Source of the DNA: Bdellovibrionales bacterium
Lineage (GTDB): Bacteria > Bdellovibrionota > UBA1018
DNA: 64,000 nt
Reading direction: 5' to 3'
NCBI GenBank assembly: GCA_016786465.1
Contig: JAEUWC010000003.1
Coordinates: forward strand, 186,001-250,000
Under the pieces are notes generated by a model that saw only the letters and a program-made list of their open reading frames with translations, was not told where the DNA came from and made no database searches. This document shows, one piece after another, positions 36,121 through 45,002 of the stretch (position 1 is its first letter; each line of letters opens with the position of its first letter). Both the position numbers and the translations under genes were made by a program.

Positions 36121-39100
36121 CTAGCCCCCTAATTGAATGATAGCTTTTTTGAAAACGTCTTCGCTTCCCGAAAGGACGAAACGAAAGGCATTCGGAATCC
36201 CTGTCCATGCAGGTGGATTCACCAAGACCCCGGTCTTTTTGTGAATTGCCAATACCAATTCAGTCCCCTGATCCTGAATCTTCTTCAAAAGCGGGGTAGG
36301 AAGATTGGGATCCGGAATTCCCATCCCAATGGCCTTTTTTTCTTCATCGCCCAGCTTTACAGAAAAACTTTCGTAAACTTTCGCGGAAGGGTGGGCAACC
36401 ATGAAAAGTCCACCTTGGGAACTTAGGGCCGTCCAGTGCTTTTCACGCAGAAGATTTTCAAGCGCTCGAGCCCGTTTTTCCAAGATTTCGGTTTGGGTCG
36501 AAGAAGGGGCAGCTTCGATGATTTTCTTCATCACAAACTGAGTCGTAGAATGAGGCGGCGGATTCAAAGCGGATCGAAGCGATTGCGACAAAGCGGCATC
36601 TTTCGTCCAGGCGTATCCGGCCCGGATTCCGCCAATGGCCCATTCTTTTGAAAGGCCGCCTAAGAAAAGATTTCGGTCTGACAAAAAGACCTTTCCAAGG
36701 CCGAAAGCACTGATGGACTTGAATTCGAGCCCCGAAAAGACCGTATCGAGCACCACGCGGATACCCATCTGGTTGGCCGATTCGATCAATTGGACCAGTT
36801 CGTGCGCAGAATAAAGTGCACCGGTTGGATTGACCAAGGGTGCATTCAAATACAGCCAGCCCTGACCGCGAACCCCTTCGATGGATTTCTTCAGATCGTC
36901 TTGGGTCCAAAGGTAAGAACGCGATGCCGATCCAAGCGCGCCCATCATTACGGGAACTTTCCAAAATCCGGCAGTCGCAACAAAGTGCCCGTAGACGCCC
37001 GAAGGAAATATCAAAGTCTGGGGTTCAGATCCATTTCGCCGCGCTAATTCGTGGCAGAACTGACTAAAGATGGAAGATAGTCCGTTACCCAAGACGACCT
37101 GGGACGTTTCCGTACCCCGAATCTGAAAGCGAGATTCCAAAAGCTTAAGAATCTGGGGTCTTGGGTCATAATCCGAAGCCGAAACGGATTTAGCAGAAAA
37201 TGCTTCGAAGACCGCACTTTCGACCCAAGGGTGCGCGTTTAACGAATTTTCGCCGTAATCCAGTCGAAGTGTCTGGGCAGTTGCAATCCCTTCGGCTACC
37301 ACCGCGGGATGTTCAAAGACCTTTCGAATCGATGGGGCGATGGGGCAAAATCCGTCGTCTGATACCTTTGAAAGCGTGCGCGCCGGTGCACTGATGTCCT
37401 TGCGAGCTTCTCCAAGCTGAAAGTTCAGAAGGTCAAACAGGATTTGTTCATAGTATTTTTGGGTCAAAAAGGGTGCTCGGCTAAATGACAGTTCGGCGGC
37501 GTCCTTGAGCCATTCGACCAGCGAAGCATTTTCAGTGATCAAAAAAGCGACTTCCAGATCGTGATAGATTCGGTTTTTCACCAGTCCGCCGACCAAGCAA
37601 ACGTGCGACGGCAATGGGTTCTTTGAAATCCACTGATAGAAAGACGCAAACTGGGGTGAACTTGAAAGATCCAAAATTTCCGACAGATCAATCATGATGC
37701 GAGTCTTGGTTGCTGCCGCCGTCGAAATCAGAAGCTGGATGGTTTCTGTCCCTAATGCTTCTTCGGGCGTCAGAACGATCCAGGCCAGCTGGGGCTTTAG
37801 ACGCGAAATCATTTCGGCGGCTTGATCGGATCTGCGTGGGACTTCCAAAAGGGTAGTTGTTTCAAATTCGAAAGCCATCGGGCCGGCAAGTTTCGCATCC
37901 ACCAGCGCAAGCTTGGGTTCGAAAAGTTTGATCGTGGACTGCAAGAAAGTTTCTCGATTCGGGTGAATCACGAAGTGATCTTGGGTCCAAGGGATGCCGT
38001 GATAGTTTCGAAAAAAGCCAGCTAGCCGCTTTCGAAAATTTTCGTCGCCTTGGGTACTAGAATAAGGAAAAGTCGTTTGCCCTGGGATCCGATCGGAAAG
38101 TGATGCCAAGAATGAAAGTTTTTCTAAGGCCAGTGCATCGTCTTCAAACGAAAGGTCCAACGAATTCATCGCGCCTTCCATTCCCGGCTTCTTCAAGTGG
38201 CGGATGATTTTCGGGGTGTAAACCGGGTCTCGAAGGCGTCCTTCCAAAACCATCAGTTCGTGAAAAATCTGTCCGCCGGCTTGGGCAAAAGCTTCAGCAG
38301 TACGCGCAGAAACAGAAACTGGGGATCCTTTGGTCAGAAAGAATTCGAATCGATGCCGAGTCCGCTTTTCAATTTCAACCAGGCTTTGGATGTCCGTGTC
38401 TTTGGCTTGAGAAACCTGAGTTCTCCAAACCTTTTGAACGCGAAACCCCCGGCGGGTGAATGCGTGTTCCAAGACACCCGTTCCGGGGCGTCCGCCTAGG
38501 TTAAGAATGATGCGGCCGCTGGGGCGAAGCACATCAACGGATTCTTCGATGGCCCGCGCAATCAGACCTAGGCCAAAGTGTTCTTCGACGGTTCCACCTT
38601 GCTTGGAGTATCGTCCGGTGTAGTTCGAAAGCGCGTGAAGAAATTCATCAGAAGCCTGTCCATCGATCTTCAAGATCTTTTCAGAAAAGTCGGGGTCAGG
38701 ATTCAAAACTTGGGGGATGCAACCGATGATTCGATCAGCAACCATCGATTTTTTTTTCGGAAAATCCAAAAGGTCGGAAACTTCGAAGCGGACGACTTCG
38801 TCCAATCGGCGATTTCCCACTTTCAAAGCAGGCGTTCCGTCAGCTTGAAAGCCGTTTAGGTAAAGGTTCAGATTTGCACAGGTGATCGCGCGTGGGTTGA
38901 TGTCCAGCCCCAGCATCTGCGCCGGTTGGGTTTGAACTGCAAGTGCGATGGAAATCCAGCCCGTTCCTGTTCCCAGTTCGATCACGCTTCGGTCCATGAA
39001 TTCAGCTGCACGGTATCGGGTCAGACCTTCGTAAAAAGTAAAGGACCAGGCTTCCGGGCTAAAAGTGCTGGGAAGTTCCAAAAGACGAAACTGTATGGGG

Positions 39101-39321
39101 TTTCCCGTTTCAGGCGTCAAAGCAAATGGCGAAATGCGAAAGTGGGGTTGGCTTTCTTTTTCGGCAAAAGCAGCGATCTGGTGCCAAAGCGAAAGTGCGC
39201 CGGCAAAGGTCGGGGGGGACTGCAAACGTTCGACCAGTTCCTGAAAAGCCTGGTGGGTGGCTTGACTGGATTGCTGACACTTTTTGATGAAGTCCTGAAC
39301 GTTATTTTGGACGTTTTCCAT
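36121..39321 (-). CDS. Plant-type methionine S-methyltransferase (SAM methyltransferase + aminotransferase-like domains)
   Basis: A 1066-residue protein. The N-terminal part carries a SAM-binding motif ELGTGTGW (115-122), GLDINPRAIT and the segment GCIPQVLNPDP (200-210). With EEHFGLGLIARAIEE and LNLGGRPGTGVLE this matches the signature of plant methionine S-methyltransferase, as I recall it. The C-terminal 430 residues form a PLP-type aminotransferase-like domain with NPTG and a probable lysine at 892 (LSKEWAIGG). Plant MMT (about 1070-1090 residues) makes S-methylmethionine from methionine and SAM, and length and domain order agree. Bacterial MmtN enzymes lack the aminotransferase half. AAGGG precedes ATG 39321; ATG 39375 is also in frame. 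Second in an operon with the nucleotidase, PFK and GDPD genes. Confidence 0.88.
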   Translation of the reverse strand: MENVQNNVQDFIKKCQQSSQATHQAFQELVERLQSPPTFAGALSLWHQIAAFAEKESQPHFRISPFALTPETGNPIQFRLLELPSTFSPEAWSFTFYEGLTRYRAAEFMDRSVIELGTGTGWISIALAVQTQPAQMLGLDINPRAITCANLNLYLNGFQADGTPALKVGNRRLDEVVRFEVSDLLDFPKKKSMVADRIIGCIPQVLNPDPDFSEKILKIDGQASDEFLHALSNYTGRYSKQGGTVEEHFGLGLIARAIEESVDVLRPSGRIILNLGGRPGTGVLEHAFTRRGFRVQKVWRTQVSQAKDTDIQSLVEIEKRTRHRFEFFLTKGSPVSVSARTAEAFAQAGGQIFHELMVLEGRLRDPVYTPKIIRHLKKPGMEGAMNSLDLSFEDDALALEKLSFLASLSDRIPGQTTFPYSSTQGDENFRKRLAGFFRNYHGIPWTQDHFVIHPNRETFLQSTIKLFEPKLALVDAKLAGPMAFEFETTTLLEVPRRSDQAAEMISRLKPQLAWIVLTPEEALGTETIQLLISTAAATKTRIMIDLSEILDLSSSPQFASFYQWISKNPLPSHVCLVGGLVKNRIYHDLEVAFLITENASLVEWLKDAAELSFSRAPFLTQKYYEQILFDLLNFQLGEARKDISAPARTLSKVSDDGFCPIAPSIRKVFEHPAVVAEGIATAQTLRLDYGENSLNAHPWVESAVFEAFSAKSVSASDYDPRPQILKLLESRFQIRGTETSQVVLGNGLSSIFSQFCHELARRNGSEPQTLIFPSGVYGHFVATAGFWKVPVMMGALGSASRSYLWTQDDLKKSIEGVRGQGWLYLNAPLVNPTGALYSAHELVQLIESANQMGIRVVLDTVFSGLEFKSISAFGLGKVFLSDRNLFLGGLSKEWAIGGIRAGYAWTKDAALSQSLRSALNPPPHSTTQFVMKKIIEAAPSSTQTEILEKRARALENLLREKHWTALSSQGGLFMVAHPSAKVYESFSVKLGDEEKKAIGMGIPDPNLPTPLLKKIQDQGTELVLAIHKKTGVLVNPPAWTGIPNAFRFVLSGSEDVFKKAIIQLGG

Positions 39322-39329
39322 GACAGCCC

Positions 39330-41246
39330 TTACGGGCCGGTCCAAACAAATCTTCCGTCGATCGTTCCGGTCCATTCGTTAGAAGCTTTTGCTTTCAACC
39401 AATGGTTCACCAGAAGTTCACGGACGATTCCGAAGTCTTGAAGGACCGGTGTTCCGATGAATTCAGTGTATCCAGAACCGCCTGCGGCAAGAAAGTCCAA
39501 AGTAGAAACCAAGAAGGTTTGAGTAGCTGGGACTTCAACACCTGAAGCCGTATCCAAAAGGACTTCGCCGTTTAGGCGAACCACTTTTTTCAGCTTGGCG
39601 TTCAAGTCCACGGGCCCTGTGGTCGCATCACAGGTTTTTGAAAATTCGATCCGAAGTCCGCTTTGCATCAGTGCGCCATATTGGCCACAAGTCTTGATCG
39701 ATTTTTCCAAAAGAAGTTTGACGGTCGACCAAGGCATGGGGCCAACCGAAAGGCCCCGATTGTTGAAGGGCAGAACTTCATAGACCTTTTCATAGGTGAC
39801 AACGCCAGCCGGAATGTCGGTGCGGATTCCGCCGGTATTCATAAAGCTGATGTCCGTAACGGTGGCTTCGCGAAGCCCATCGGTCAAAAGATTAGAAAGC
39901 GCACTTTCGTTGATTCGGTCGCGTTTAATGGCAGCCTTTGCAACGCCGACGACTTGATCGCCCACAGGGCCTAGTTGCTTTCGAACTTCGGCAATCATTC
40001 GAATCATGGACGGATCTTCAATCAAGGGAACATCGTCAAAGCGAACGCTTCCGTTTACAATTTCACAAAATCCGTTTGGACCCGTTGCGACGGGATCGCA
40101 AGCGGACGCGTTCAAATCCACGCCCGCAAAAACACGGGTCTGATCGCGAAGAACCTTCTTGGATTGCGAATCATAGACCAGGTCGATGCGCCCAAATTCG
40201 GTGCCATTGGAACCTGATTGGATTCCCGGAACGCCGTTCACGATCACGCGATTCATCGCATGGGTGTGGCCCGCAACTGCTGCATCCACCCAGGGTTCCT
40301 GTCCCAGACCGACATTTTTGGTCATCGCTTCCAAAAACCGGGTCAATGGAAAGTCATTGCCTGAATTTCCAGTATGCATGACCGCTACGAAAAGATCGGC
40401 CTGGCCTTCAAGCGCCGTTCGAACTTCAAGGTAAGTTTCAACTTCGTCACGAAAGCAAAGGTCTTCGACGTTTGCCGCAGTCGTCGTTGCCGCCGTATGC
40501 TTAAGGTCCAATCCGATGATGGCAACGCGAATGCCCGCGGTTTCGATAAAGGTGTGAGTTTTCAGAAAAGATGGGCGCTTGCCTTGGCTAAAATCGACTT
40601 TTTGACCGGCGACTTCACATCCGGCCGAAGCGATCTTTGTCCCTTCAAGCTGCGATCCATCCGAAGCGCGAAGGCTTGCCTTGTAATAGGTGTTGGCCGA
40701 CAAAAGTGGAAAGCGGACCGACGACGCCAGTCCTTCGATGACGCCCTTGGGATTCTGATCCGGGTGTCCGGGCACGACTTGGTCGACCAGCCAGCCCTCG
40801 GGTCCAAAGTCATAATCATGATTACCTGGAACGATCGCAGAATATCCGATCAGGTCCATGGCTTGAAAAAGCAGTTTGCCTTCGGTGAAGTTGCTGACCA
40901 GGGTTCCTTGAAACTGGTCTCCGCCATCGACCAAAAGGGTGCCACCCGCGTTTCCGTACTTACGATTTTGTGCCGTACGAATCGAGCGAACGGCGCCACT
41001 TAAAAGGGCAAGACCCCCTAGCTTTTCTTTCTTGGCATTTTTTGAAGGTTCGACAGCACCGTGGATGTCATTGGTGCCTAGGATCGTGATGTGTCGCAGG
41101 GCTGGTAAGGGCTTTGAATCAGACAGTTTTTCGGTCAGTTTTTGACCGGGAAGCTCGGCTTTCTGGGTCGTGCATGCGAGCCCGCCGACTGAAGTAAAAA
41201 CCACCCAGATTCCCACGAAAACTCGAGTCGCATTCATGCACTTCAT
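39330..41246 (-). CDS. 5'-nucleotidase/UshA-like lipoprotein
   Basis: A 638-residue protein with a lipoprotein signal ending VGGLAC (Cys 25). The N-terminal metallophosphatase domain has GTNDIHG, DGGDQFQG, GNHDYDFG, VMHTGN and GHTHAM; the C-terminal 5'-nucleotidase domain has NTGGIRTDIPAG and EVLPFNN. The family removes phosphates from nucleotides in the periplasm for uptake of nucleosides. It precedes the S-methyltransferase by 8 nt, in a run that also includes PFK and GDPD. An ATG at 41237 is a possible alternative start. Confidence 0.92.
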   Translation of the reverse strand: MKCMNATRVFVGIWVVFTSVGGLACTTQKAELPGQKLTEKLSDSKPLPALRHITILGTNDIHGAVEPSKNAKKEKLGGLALLSGAVRSIRTAQNRKYGNAGGTLLVDGGDQFQGTLVSNFTEGKLLFQAMDLIGYSAIVPGNHDYDFGPEGWLVDQVVPGHPDQNPKGVIEGLASSVRFPLLSANTYYKASLRASDGSQLEGTKIASAGCEVAGQKVDFSQGKRPSFLKTHTFIETAGIRVAIIGLDLKHTAATTTAANVEDLCFRDEVETYLEVRTALEGQADLFVAVMHTGNSGNDFPLTRFLEAMTKNVGLGQEPWVDAAVAGHTHAMNRVIVNGVPGIQSGSNGTEFGRIDLVYDSQSKKVLRDQTRVFAGVDLNASACDPVATGPNGFCEIVNGSVRFDDVPLIEDPSMIRMIAEVRKQLGPVGDQVVGVAKAAIKRDRINESALSNLLTDGLREATVTDISFMNTGGIRTDIPAGVVTYEKVYEVLPFNNRGLSVGPMPWSTVKLLLEKSIKTCGQYGALMQSGLRIEFSKTCDATTGPVDLNAKLKKVVRLNGEVLLDTASGVEVPATQTFLVSTLDFLAAGGSGYTEFIGTPVLQDFGIVRELLVNHWLKAKASNEWTGTIDGRFVWTGP

Positions 41247-41291
41247 GGGTTGGGGGGGTATCCCAACGGGATCAAGTTTGCAATTCGGGTC

Positions 41292-41320
41292 TTGACTCTT
41301 GGCGCCATCCTCCCTAAGAC
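41292..41320 (+). promoter_or_regulatory. Predicted promoter of the 41355 gene
   Basis: TTGACT (41292-41297), a 17-bp spacer and TAAGAC (41315-41320) precede an AAGGGGAG ribosome binding site at 41340-41347. Divergent from the nucleotidase gene. Confidence 0.55.
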
Positions 41321-41354
41321 AGGTTCAAATCACAACTCAAAGGGGAGTTTTAGT

Positions 41355-42065
41355 ATGGAATTACTTAAGAAATTAGGTCTTGCCTTGGCATTGGTCTTGG
41401 CAGTGAACGCGAATGCAAATACGAACGATGATTCGGACGAGATCGGCGCAGAAGCCGTTGCAAAGACTTCGAAAATCGCTTCGGCAACCAATCCTGCGCA
41501 ATTCACCCGCACGGACACCTCTTCACGCAAATTCAAAATCTCTTTGCCAGTCGAATTCGAAAAGAACGTCTGTAAGCAAATGGGCACCAAGATGGTTTTC
41601 GGACCAGACTGGTCATGCGGCAGCTACGTCGACTACCAGTACAGCTGTGGCGCTCCTTACGGCGGCCCATACGGCGGACCTGGCTATTATCCAGCGCCTG
41701 ACTATCACCCAGCACCTGGCTACTACGGTCGTGGTGGATACTACGGACGCGGCGGCTATTACGGCGGTGGATGCGGATACTATCCAGTTCAGCGCCCACT
41801 TTCTTGCGATCACCCAGTTCAGGCATGCATTCAGTACGCAGTTGAAAAGTACACCGCTAACCGCGATGTCCTGATCGTTTTCAAGAAAAGCACGGACCTA
41901 GCAGCGGGCGAAACCGAAACTTTCGAAGTTTCTGGCAAGGCCATCGCGATCGACAACCCATACGCCAACTTCGAACTGAAGCAAGTATCGACGAAGTCGA
42001 CGTACACCACGAAGAGCAGCGTTTTGTTCTTCTCGGGTCAAGACAAGATCGTCGTTCGTAAGTAA
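41355..42065 (+). CDS. Exported Gly/Tyr-repeat protein
   Basis: A 236-residue protein with a signal peptide of about 20 residues (ending VNANA). Between about residues 100 and 145 lies a Gly/Tyr/Pro-rich repeat region (GAPYGGPYGGPGYYPAPDY, then GYYGRGG copies and GGCGYY); on both sides are ordinary beta-rich segments with Cys pairs. AAGGGGAG fixes ATG 41355; an upstream in-frame start exists but would precede the promoter-proximal leader. It is probably a surface or cell-envelope protein. It ends in a strong terminator. Confidence 0.65.
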   Translation: MELLKKLGLALALVLAVNANANTNDDSDEIGAEAVAKTSKIASATNPAQFTRTDTSSRKFKISLPVEFEKNVCKQMGTKMVFGPDWSCGSYVDYQYSCGAPYGGPYGGPGYYPAPDYHPAPGYYGRGGYYGRGGYYGGGCGYYPVQRPLSCDHPVQACIQYAVEKYTANRDVLIVFKKSTDLAAGETETFEVSGKAIAIDNPYANFELKQVSTKSTYTTKSSVLFFSGQDKIVVRK

Positions 42066-42089
42066 TCCCTTCAGCCTTTAGGCTTTGAT

Positions 42090-42134
42090 AAAGACCCCGG
42101 CCCAGCGGTTCGCTGTGCTGGGGTCTTTTATTTT
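42090..42134 (+). terminator. Rho-independent terminator, possibly bidirectional
   Basis: A stem AAAGACCCC (42090-42098) / GGGGTCTTT (42120-42128) with inner pairing CCAGC/GCTGG is followed by TTTATTTT. It ends the 41355 gene; the stop of the minus-strand dipeptidase gene lies in its 3' arm, so it may serve both directions. Confidence 0.85.
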
Positions 42135-42880
42135 AGGGCCAAGACTTCTTTTTCAATCGATTCGAAAATCCACTTGTGACCCATCTTTGGATAACCGGTT
42201 TGGCGCGACCAAAGCAGATCGCCAATATCGTAGTGCCACCATTCGCTAGAAAGATTGGTGAACCCCAGGGATTTCATAAAATAGAAAAGCTGGCGGCGGT
42301 TCCGCAGGGCTTCTTGATCGGAAGTTGAAAGCTTTCCGGCTTCAAGAGCTTTTTCCAATGCCAGGGTATTCGATTTTTCAACCGGTTCGTCAAAATCCGT
42401 CCCGTAGTTCACTAGCTGACCTTGGTAGCAAAGACCTAAGTCAATCGCACCCCCGCTGTTGTGCGTAGGAACCGTGGGGCGTTCTTTGTCATCGGGGTCT
42501 GCGACAAACATCCGGGACACGGCCCACGATTCTTCTGTTGAAAGTTTCGGATTCCGGCGTTTGGCGTCTTCAGCCATCCAGCGCAATAGGTCGTACTGGC
42601 ATTCAATCGTTCGAAAGGCATCAAAGACCATCACGCTATAGCCCGGTGGAAGCTGGTTTGCGCCTTCGGTCAATCGGTCCAATATGACCTTTCGAGTATA
42701 GACCTTTTTCAGCGTGCCCTTCAGGCCCAGCTTCAAATAGGTGTGATCCAGGCGAACGCGATCCGTTTCGAAAAGTTCGGCCACAGTAGCGCCTTCCTGG
42801 ATCAAGCGAAGTTCATCACGGCTTGGCGTGACAGGCAGGAATTGAATCGGGGTTTCTCCCCAGGTTTCCCAATTCTTCAA
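42128..42880 (-). CDS. D-Ala-D-Ala dipeptidase (VanX/DdpX-like, M15)
   Basis: A 250-residue soluble protein without a signal peptide. Zinc motifs of the M15D family are present: PTHNSGGAIDLGL (S/T-x-H-x-x-G-x-A-x-D) and SEWWHYD near residue 218. AFRTIECQYDLLRW supplies the conserved Arg. It cleaves D-Ala-D-Ala or similar dipeptides from peptidoglycan turnover. TTG 42880 overlaps the SelD stop as TTGA with GGGTGG upstream, which I prefer; a TTG at 42895 is also in frame. Last gene of the run. Confidence 0.86.
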   Translation of the reverse strand: MKNWETWGETPIQFLPVTPSRDELRLIQEGATVAELFETDRVRLDHTYLKLGLKGTLKKVYTRKVILDRLTEGANQLPPGYSVMVFDAFRTIECQYDLLRWMAEDAKRRNPKLSTEESWAVSRMFVADPDDKERPTVPTHNSGGAIDLGLCYQGQLVNYGTDFDEPVEKSNTLALEKALEAGKLSTSDQEALRNRRQLFYFMKSLGFTNLSSEWWHYDIGDLLWSRQTGYPKMGHKWIFESIEKEVLALK

Positions 42881-43929
42881 ATGAAGGCCACCCAATGATC
42901 TGCTTTCTTTTCGACGACTTTCCCGATGACCGCGGTCTGGGGGAATCGTGATTTCAATCTTTCTACGACTTCATCGGCGTCTTTTTCAGCAACTGAAAGA
43001 AGAAGGCCGCCGGATGTCTGGGGATCCAGCGCAAGCCAGCGGTAGGCGGGGTCGCATTTGGAAAAGTCCACGCCTTTAGCCGTATAGTCGGCGTTCGTTT
43101 TATGGGCGCGGTTTAGGTTCTCTTCGCGAATGCTGTCCAGAGCCCAGGTCAGCGACGGAATCTTGGCCCAGTCGAATTCGATGGCCACACGGCTTGCTTG
43201 CGCGACCTGCATCGAATGGCCGGCAAGACCAAAGCCGGTGATATCCGTAGCGGCGTGGACCGTAATTCCGGAAAGAAGTTCGGGCGCTTGATTCAGCTTT
43301 TTCATGCTCGCGATGGCGGCATCGATGGCTTCTTTCGGAGCGTCGCCGTTTTTCAAAGCAGTCGTGATCGTTCCCGTTCCAAGTCCCTTGGTCAAAATCA
43401 ATCGGTCGCCAGGCTTAGCACCAGCGTTCGTCCAGGCGCGGTCTTTTGAAACAAAGCCCGAAACCGAAAACCCCAGTTTCAAAGTTTCGTCGTCGATGGA
43501 ATGCCCGCCGGCCAAAACCGCGCCGGATTCCGCGATGACTTCCTGAGCGCCTTCCATCAGCGGTTCGACCATTTCAAGCGGAAGGGTGGACGCCGGAAAG
43601 GCCAAGATCGTCAACGCCGTAGCAGGCTTTCCACCCATAGCGTAAACGTCGCTAATGGCGTTGGCGGCTGCGATTGCACCAAAGTCTTTAGGCGAATCCA
43701 CGATGGGCGTAAAAAAATCCAAGGTCTGAATCAAAAGCTGGCCGTTGCCCAGGTCCCAAAGAGCAGCGTCGTCTAGGTTTTCAGTTCCGACCAAAAGTTC
43801 CTTCGGGCGGTGCGGGAATTTTTCGGAAAGTCGCCCTAAAAATCCTCGCAGCTGTCCTGCAGGAAGTTTGGCGGCACAGCCGCCTTTTTTCACGGTCTGG
43901 GTCAGTGGTGGAAATGCTGTTTCAGCCAT
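42877..43929 (-). CDS. selD: Selenide, water dikinase SelD
   Basis: A 350-residue enzyme that makes selenophosphate from selenide and ATP. It has the GGCAAKLPAGQL segment with the catalytic Cys 18 (numbering from ATG 43929), QTLDFFTPIVDSPKDFGAIAAANAISDVYAMGG, and GGHSIDD. The Cys-x-Cys of the E. coli enzyme is Cys-Ala-Ala here; the second Cys is not strictly required. AAGGAG at 43937-43942 on this strand fixes ATG 43929; a GTG at 43938 would overlap that site. It overlaps SelU by 28 nt. Confidence 0.95.
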   Translation of the reverse strand: MAETAFPPLTQTVKKGGCAAKLPAGQLRGFLGRLSEKFPHRPKELLVGTENLDDAALWDLGNGQLLIQTLDFFTPIVDSPKDFGAIAAANAISDVYAMGGKPATALTILAFPASTLPLEMVEPLMEGAQEVIAESGAVLAGGHSIDDETLKLGFSVSGFVSKDRAWTNAGAKPGDRLILTKGLGTGTITTALKNGDAPKEAIDAAIASMKKLNQAPELLSGITVHAATDITGFGLAGHSMQVAQASRVAIEFDWAKIPSLTWALDSIREENLNRAHKTNADYTAKGVDFSKCDPAYRWLALDPQTSGGLLLSVAEKDADEVVERLKSRFPQTAVIGKVVEKKADHWVAFI

Positions 43930-45002
43930 TCGAGACACTCCTTCGCGGTTCCTTCAAAAAGGGTCTTTCGCGGTCTTTGGATTCGGTCGTATTCGTATCG
44001 CCTGTCGTAATAGTCCACAAGAAGCGACTGAATCCAGGGGGCGTGTTTTTCCAGTGCCCGACCTTTTTCGACCAAAGGAATCGTAAAGGCGTCCAGCATC
44101 TGCCTTTTATTTCGATCCGTGGCTTCATGCCCAAGTCTTTTTCGAATGGATTCCAGCGACTGGATGAAAAGGGCCTGAAGCGCATCTTGGCTAAAACCTG
44201 CGTGAATCGGGGCTTCCAGATAATCCTCAAAAATCAAGCGGGTCCTGACTTCCAGGCTTTCACGAACGATGACCAATGGGGACAGATCCATTTTCTTCTT
44301 TAGGTACAAAGGGACGTGCACCGATCCTACGCAAGTGCTTTCGTCTTCGACCAGACGCCTGGGGCTTGGTTGCAAAAGTTCCAGGGCCGTGCGGTTTTCA
44401 AAGGTGGCCTGTGAAGGCTGTCGATGTCCCGGTAGGTTGCCAAATGCGCTGCCTCGGTGCTGGGCGTGCTTTTCCAGATCCAAGACGGCCAGGTTTTCAC
44501 CCAAAGCCTTTTCCAAAAGGCGGCTTTTGCCCGACCCGGTGTTACCCGATATCACCCAAAGTTCAGGAAGATTCGCGCCTTCCAGTTTTTTCAGAAGTTC
44601 ACCGCGCATGGCTTTGTAGCCCCCGCTGACCCGAAAAACCTTGGGCGCTTCGACATGGGTTCGAATCCATTCTGACGCAATCTGCGAACGAAGTCCGCCG
44701 CGCCAGCAAGTCAGCACGACTTCGGGGTGGCCTTTGGTCGCCTGAATCCAGTCGAGGGTGCGACTTGCGCGATGGGGTTCGGTCAGTCTTTCACCCAGTC
44801 GGATCGCGGCTTCTTGGCCCGCGTCTTTGTAACGCTTTCCCACTTGGTGGCGTTCTTCATCCGTCAGAATCGGCAGGGAAATAAATCCGGGGATCGATCC
44901 ATCGCCAAATTCGCCTTGGCTTCGAACGTCGATGGCGGGAATTCCTGATTGGATTTTTGACAATGCCGTTAAGGCATCGATTTTGACTTCTTCTTGACCC
45001 AT
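43902..45002 (-). CDS. mnmH: tRNA 2-selenouridine synthase SelU (MnmH)
   Basis: A 366-residue two-domain protein. The rhodanese part has the catalytic Cys99 in TCWRGGLRS, followed by a P-loop GNTGSGKS (153-160) and an ATPase-like C-terminal domain. It exchanges sulfur for selenium in the wobble 2-thiouridine of tRNA-Lys, -Glu and -Gln, using selenophosphate from SelD, encoded immediately downstream. The pair explains selenium use without selenoprotein synthesis. It overlaps the upstream peptidase by 34 nt, so it is tightly coupled. Confidence 0.95.
   Translation of the reverse strand: MGQEEVKIDALTALSKIQSGIPAIDVRSQGEFGDGSIPGFISLPILTDEERHQVGKRYKDAGQEAAIRLGERLTEPHRASRTLDWIQATKGHPEVVLTCWRGGLRSQIASEWIRTHVEAPKVFRVSGGYKAMRGELLKKLEGANLPELWVISGNTGSGKSRLLEKALGENLAVLDLEKHAQHRGSAFGNLPGHRQPSQATFENRTALELLQPSPRRLVEDESTCVGSVHVPLYLKKKMDLSPLVIVRESLEVRTRLIFEDYLEAPIHAGFSQDALQALFIQSLESIRKRLGHEATDRNKRQMLDAFTIPLVEKGRALEKHAPWIQSLLVDYYDRRYEYDRIQRPRKTLFEGTAKECLEWLKQHFHH

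Noticed and set aside
38926-39441. A 171-codon plus-strand frame opposite the methyltransferase start.
   Set aside because: Antisense shadow of two conserved genes, with no start signals.
42877-43929. SelD as a possible selenoprotein.
   Set aside because: The catalytic position is a TGC/TGT-type Cys codon, not TGA; the frame is uninterrupted.
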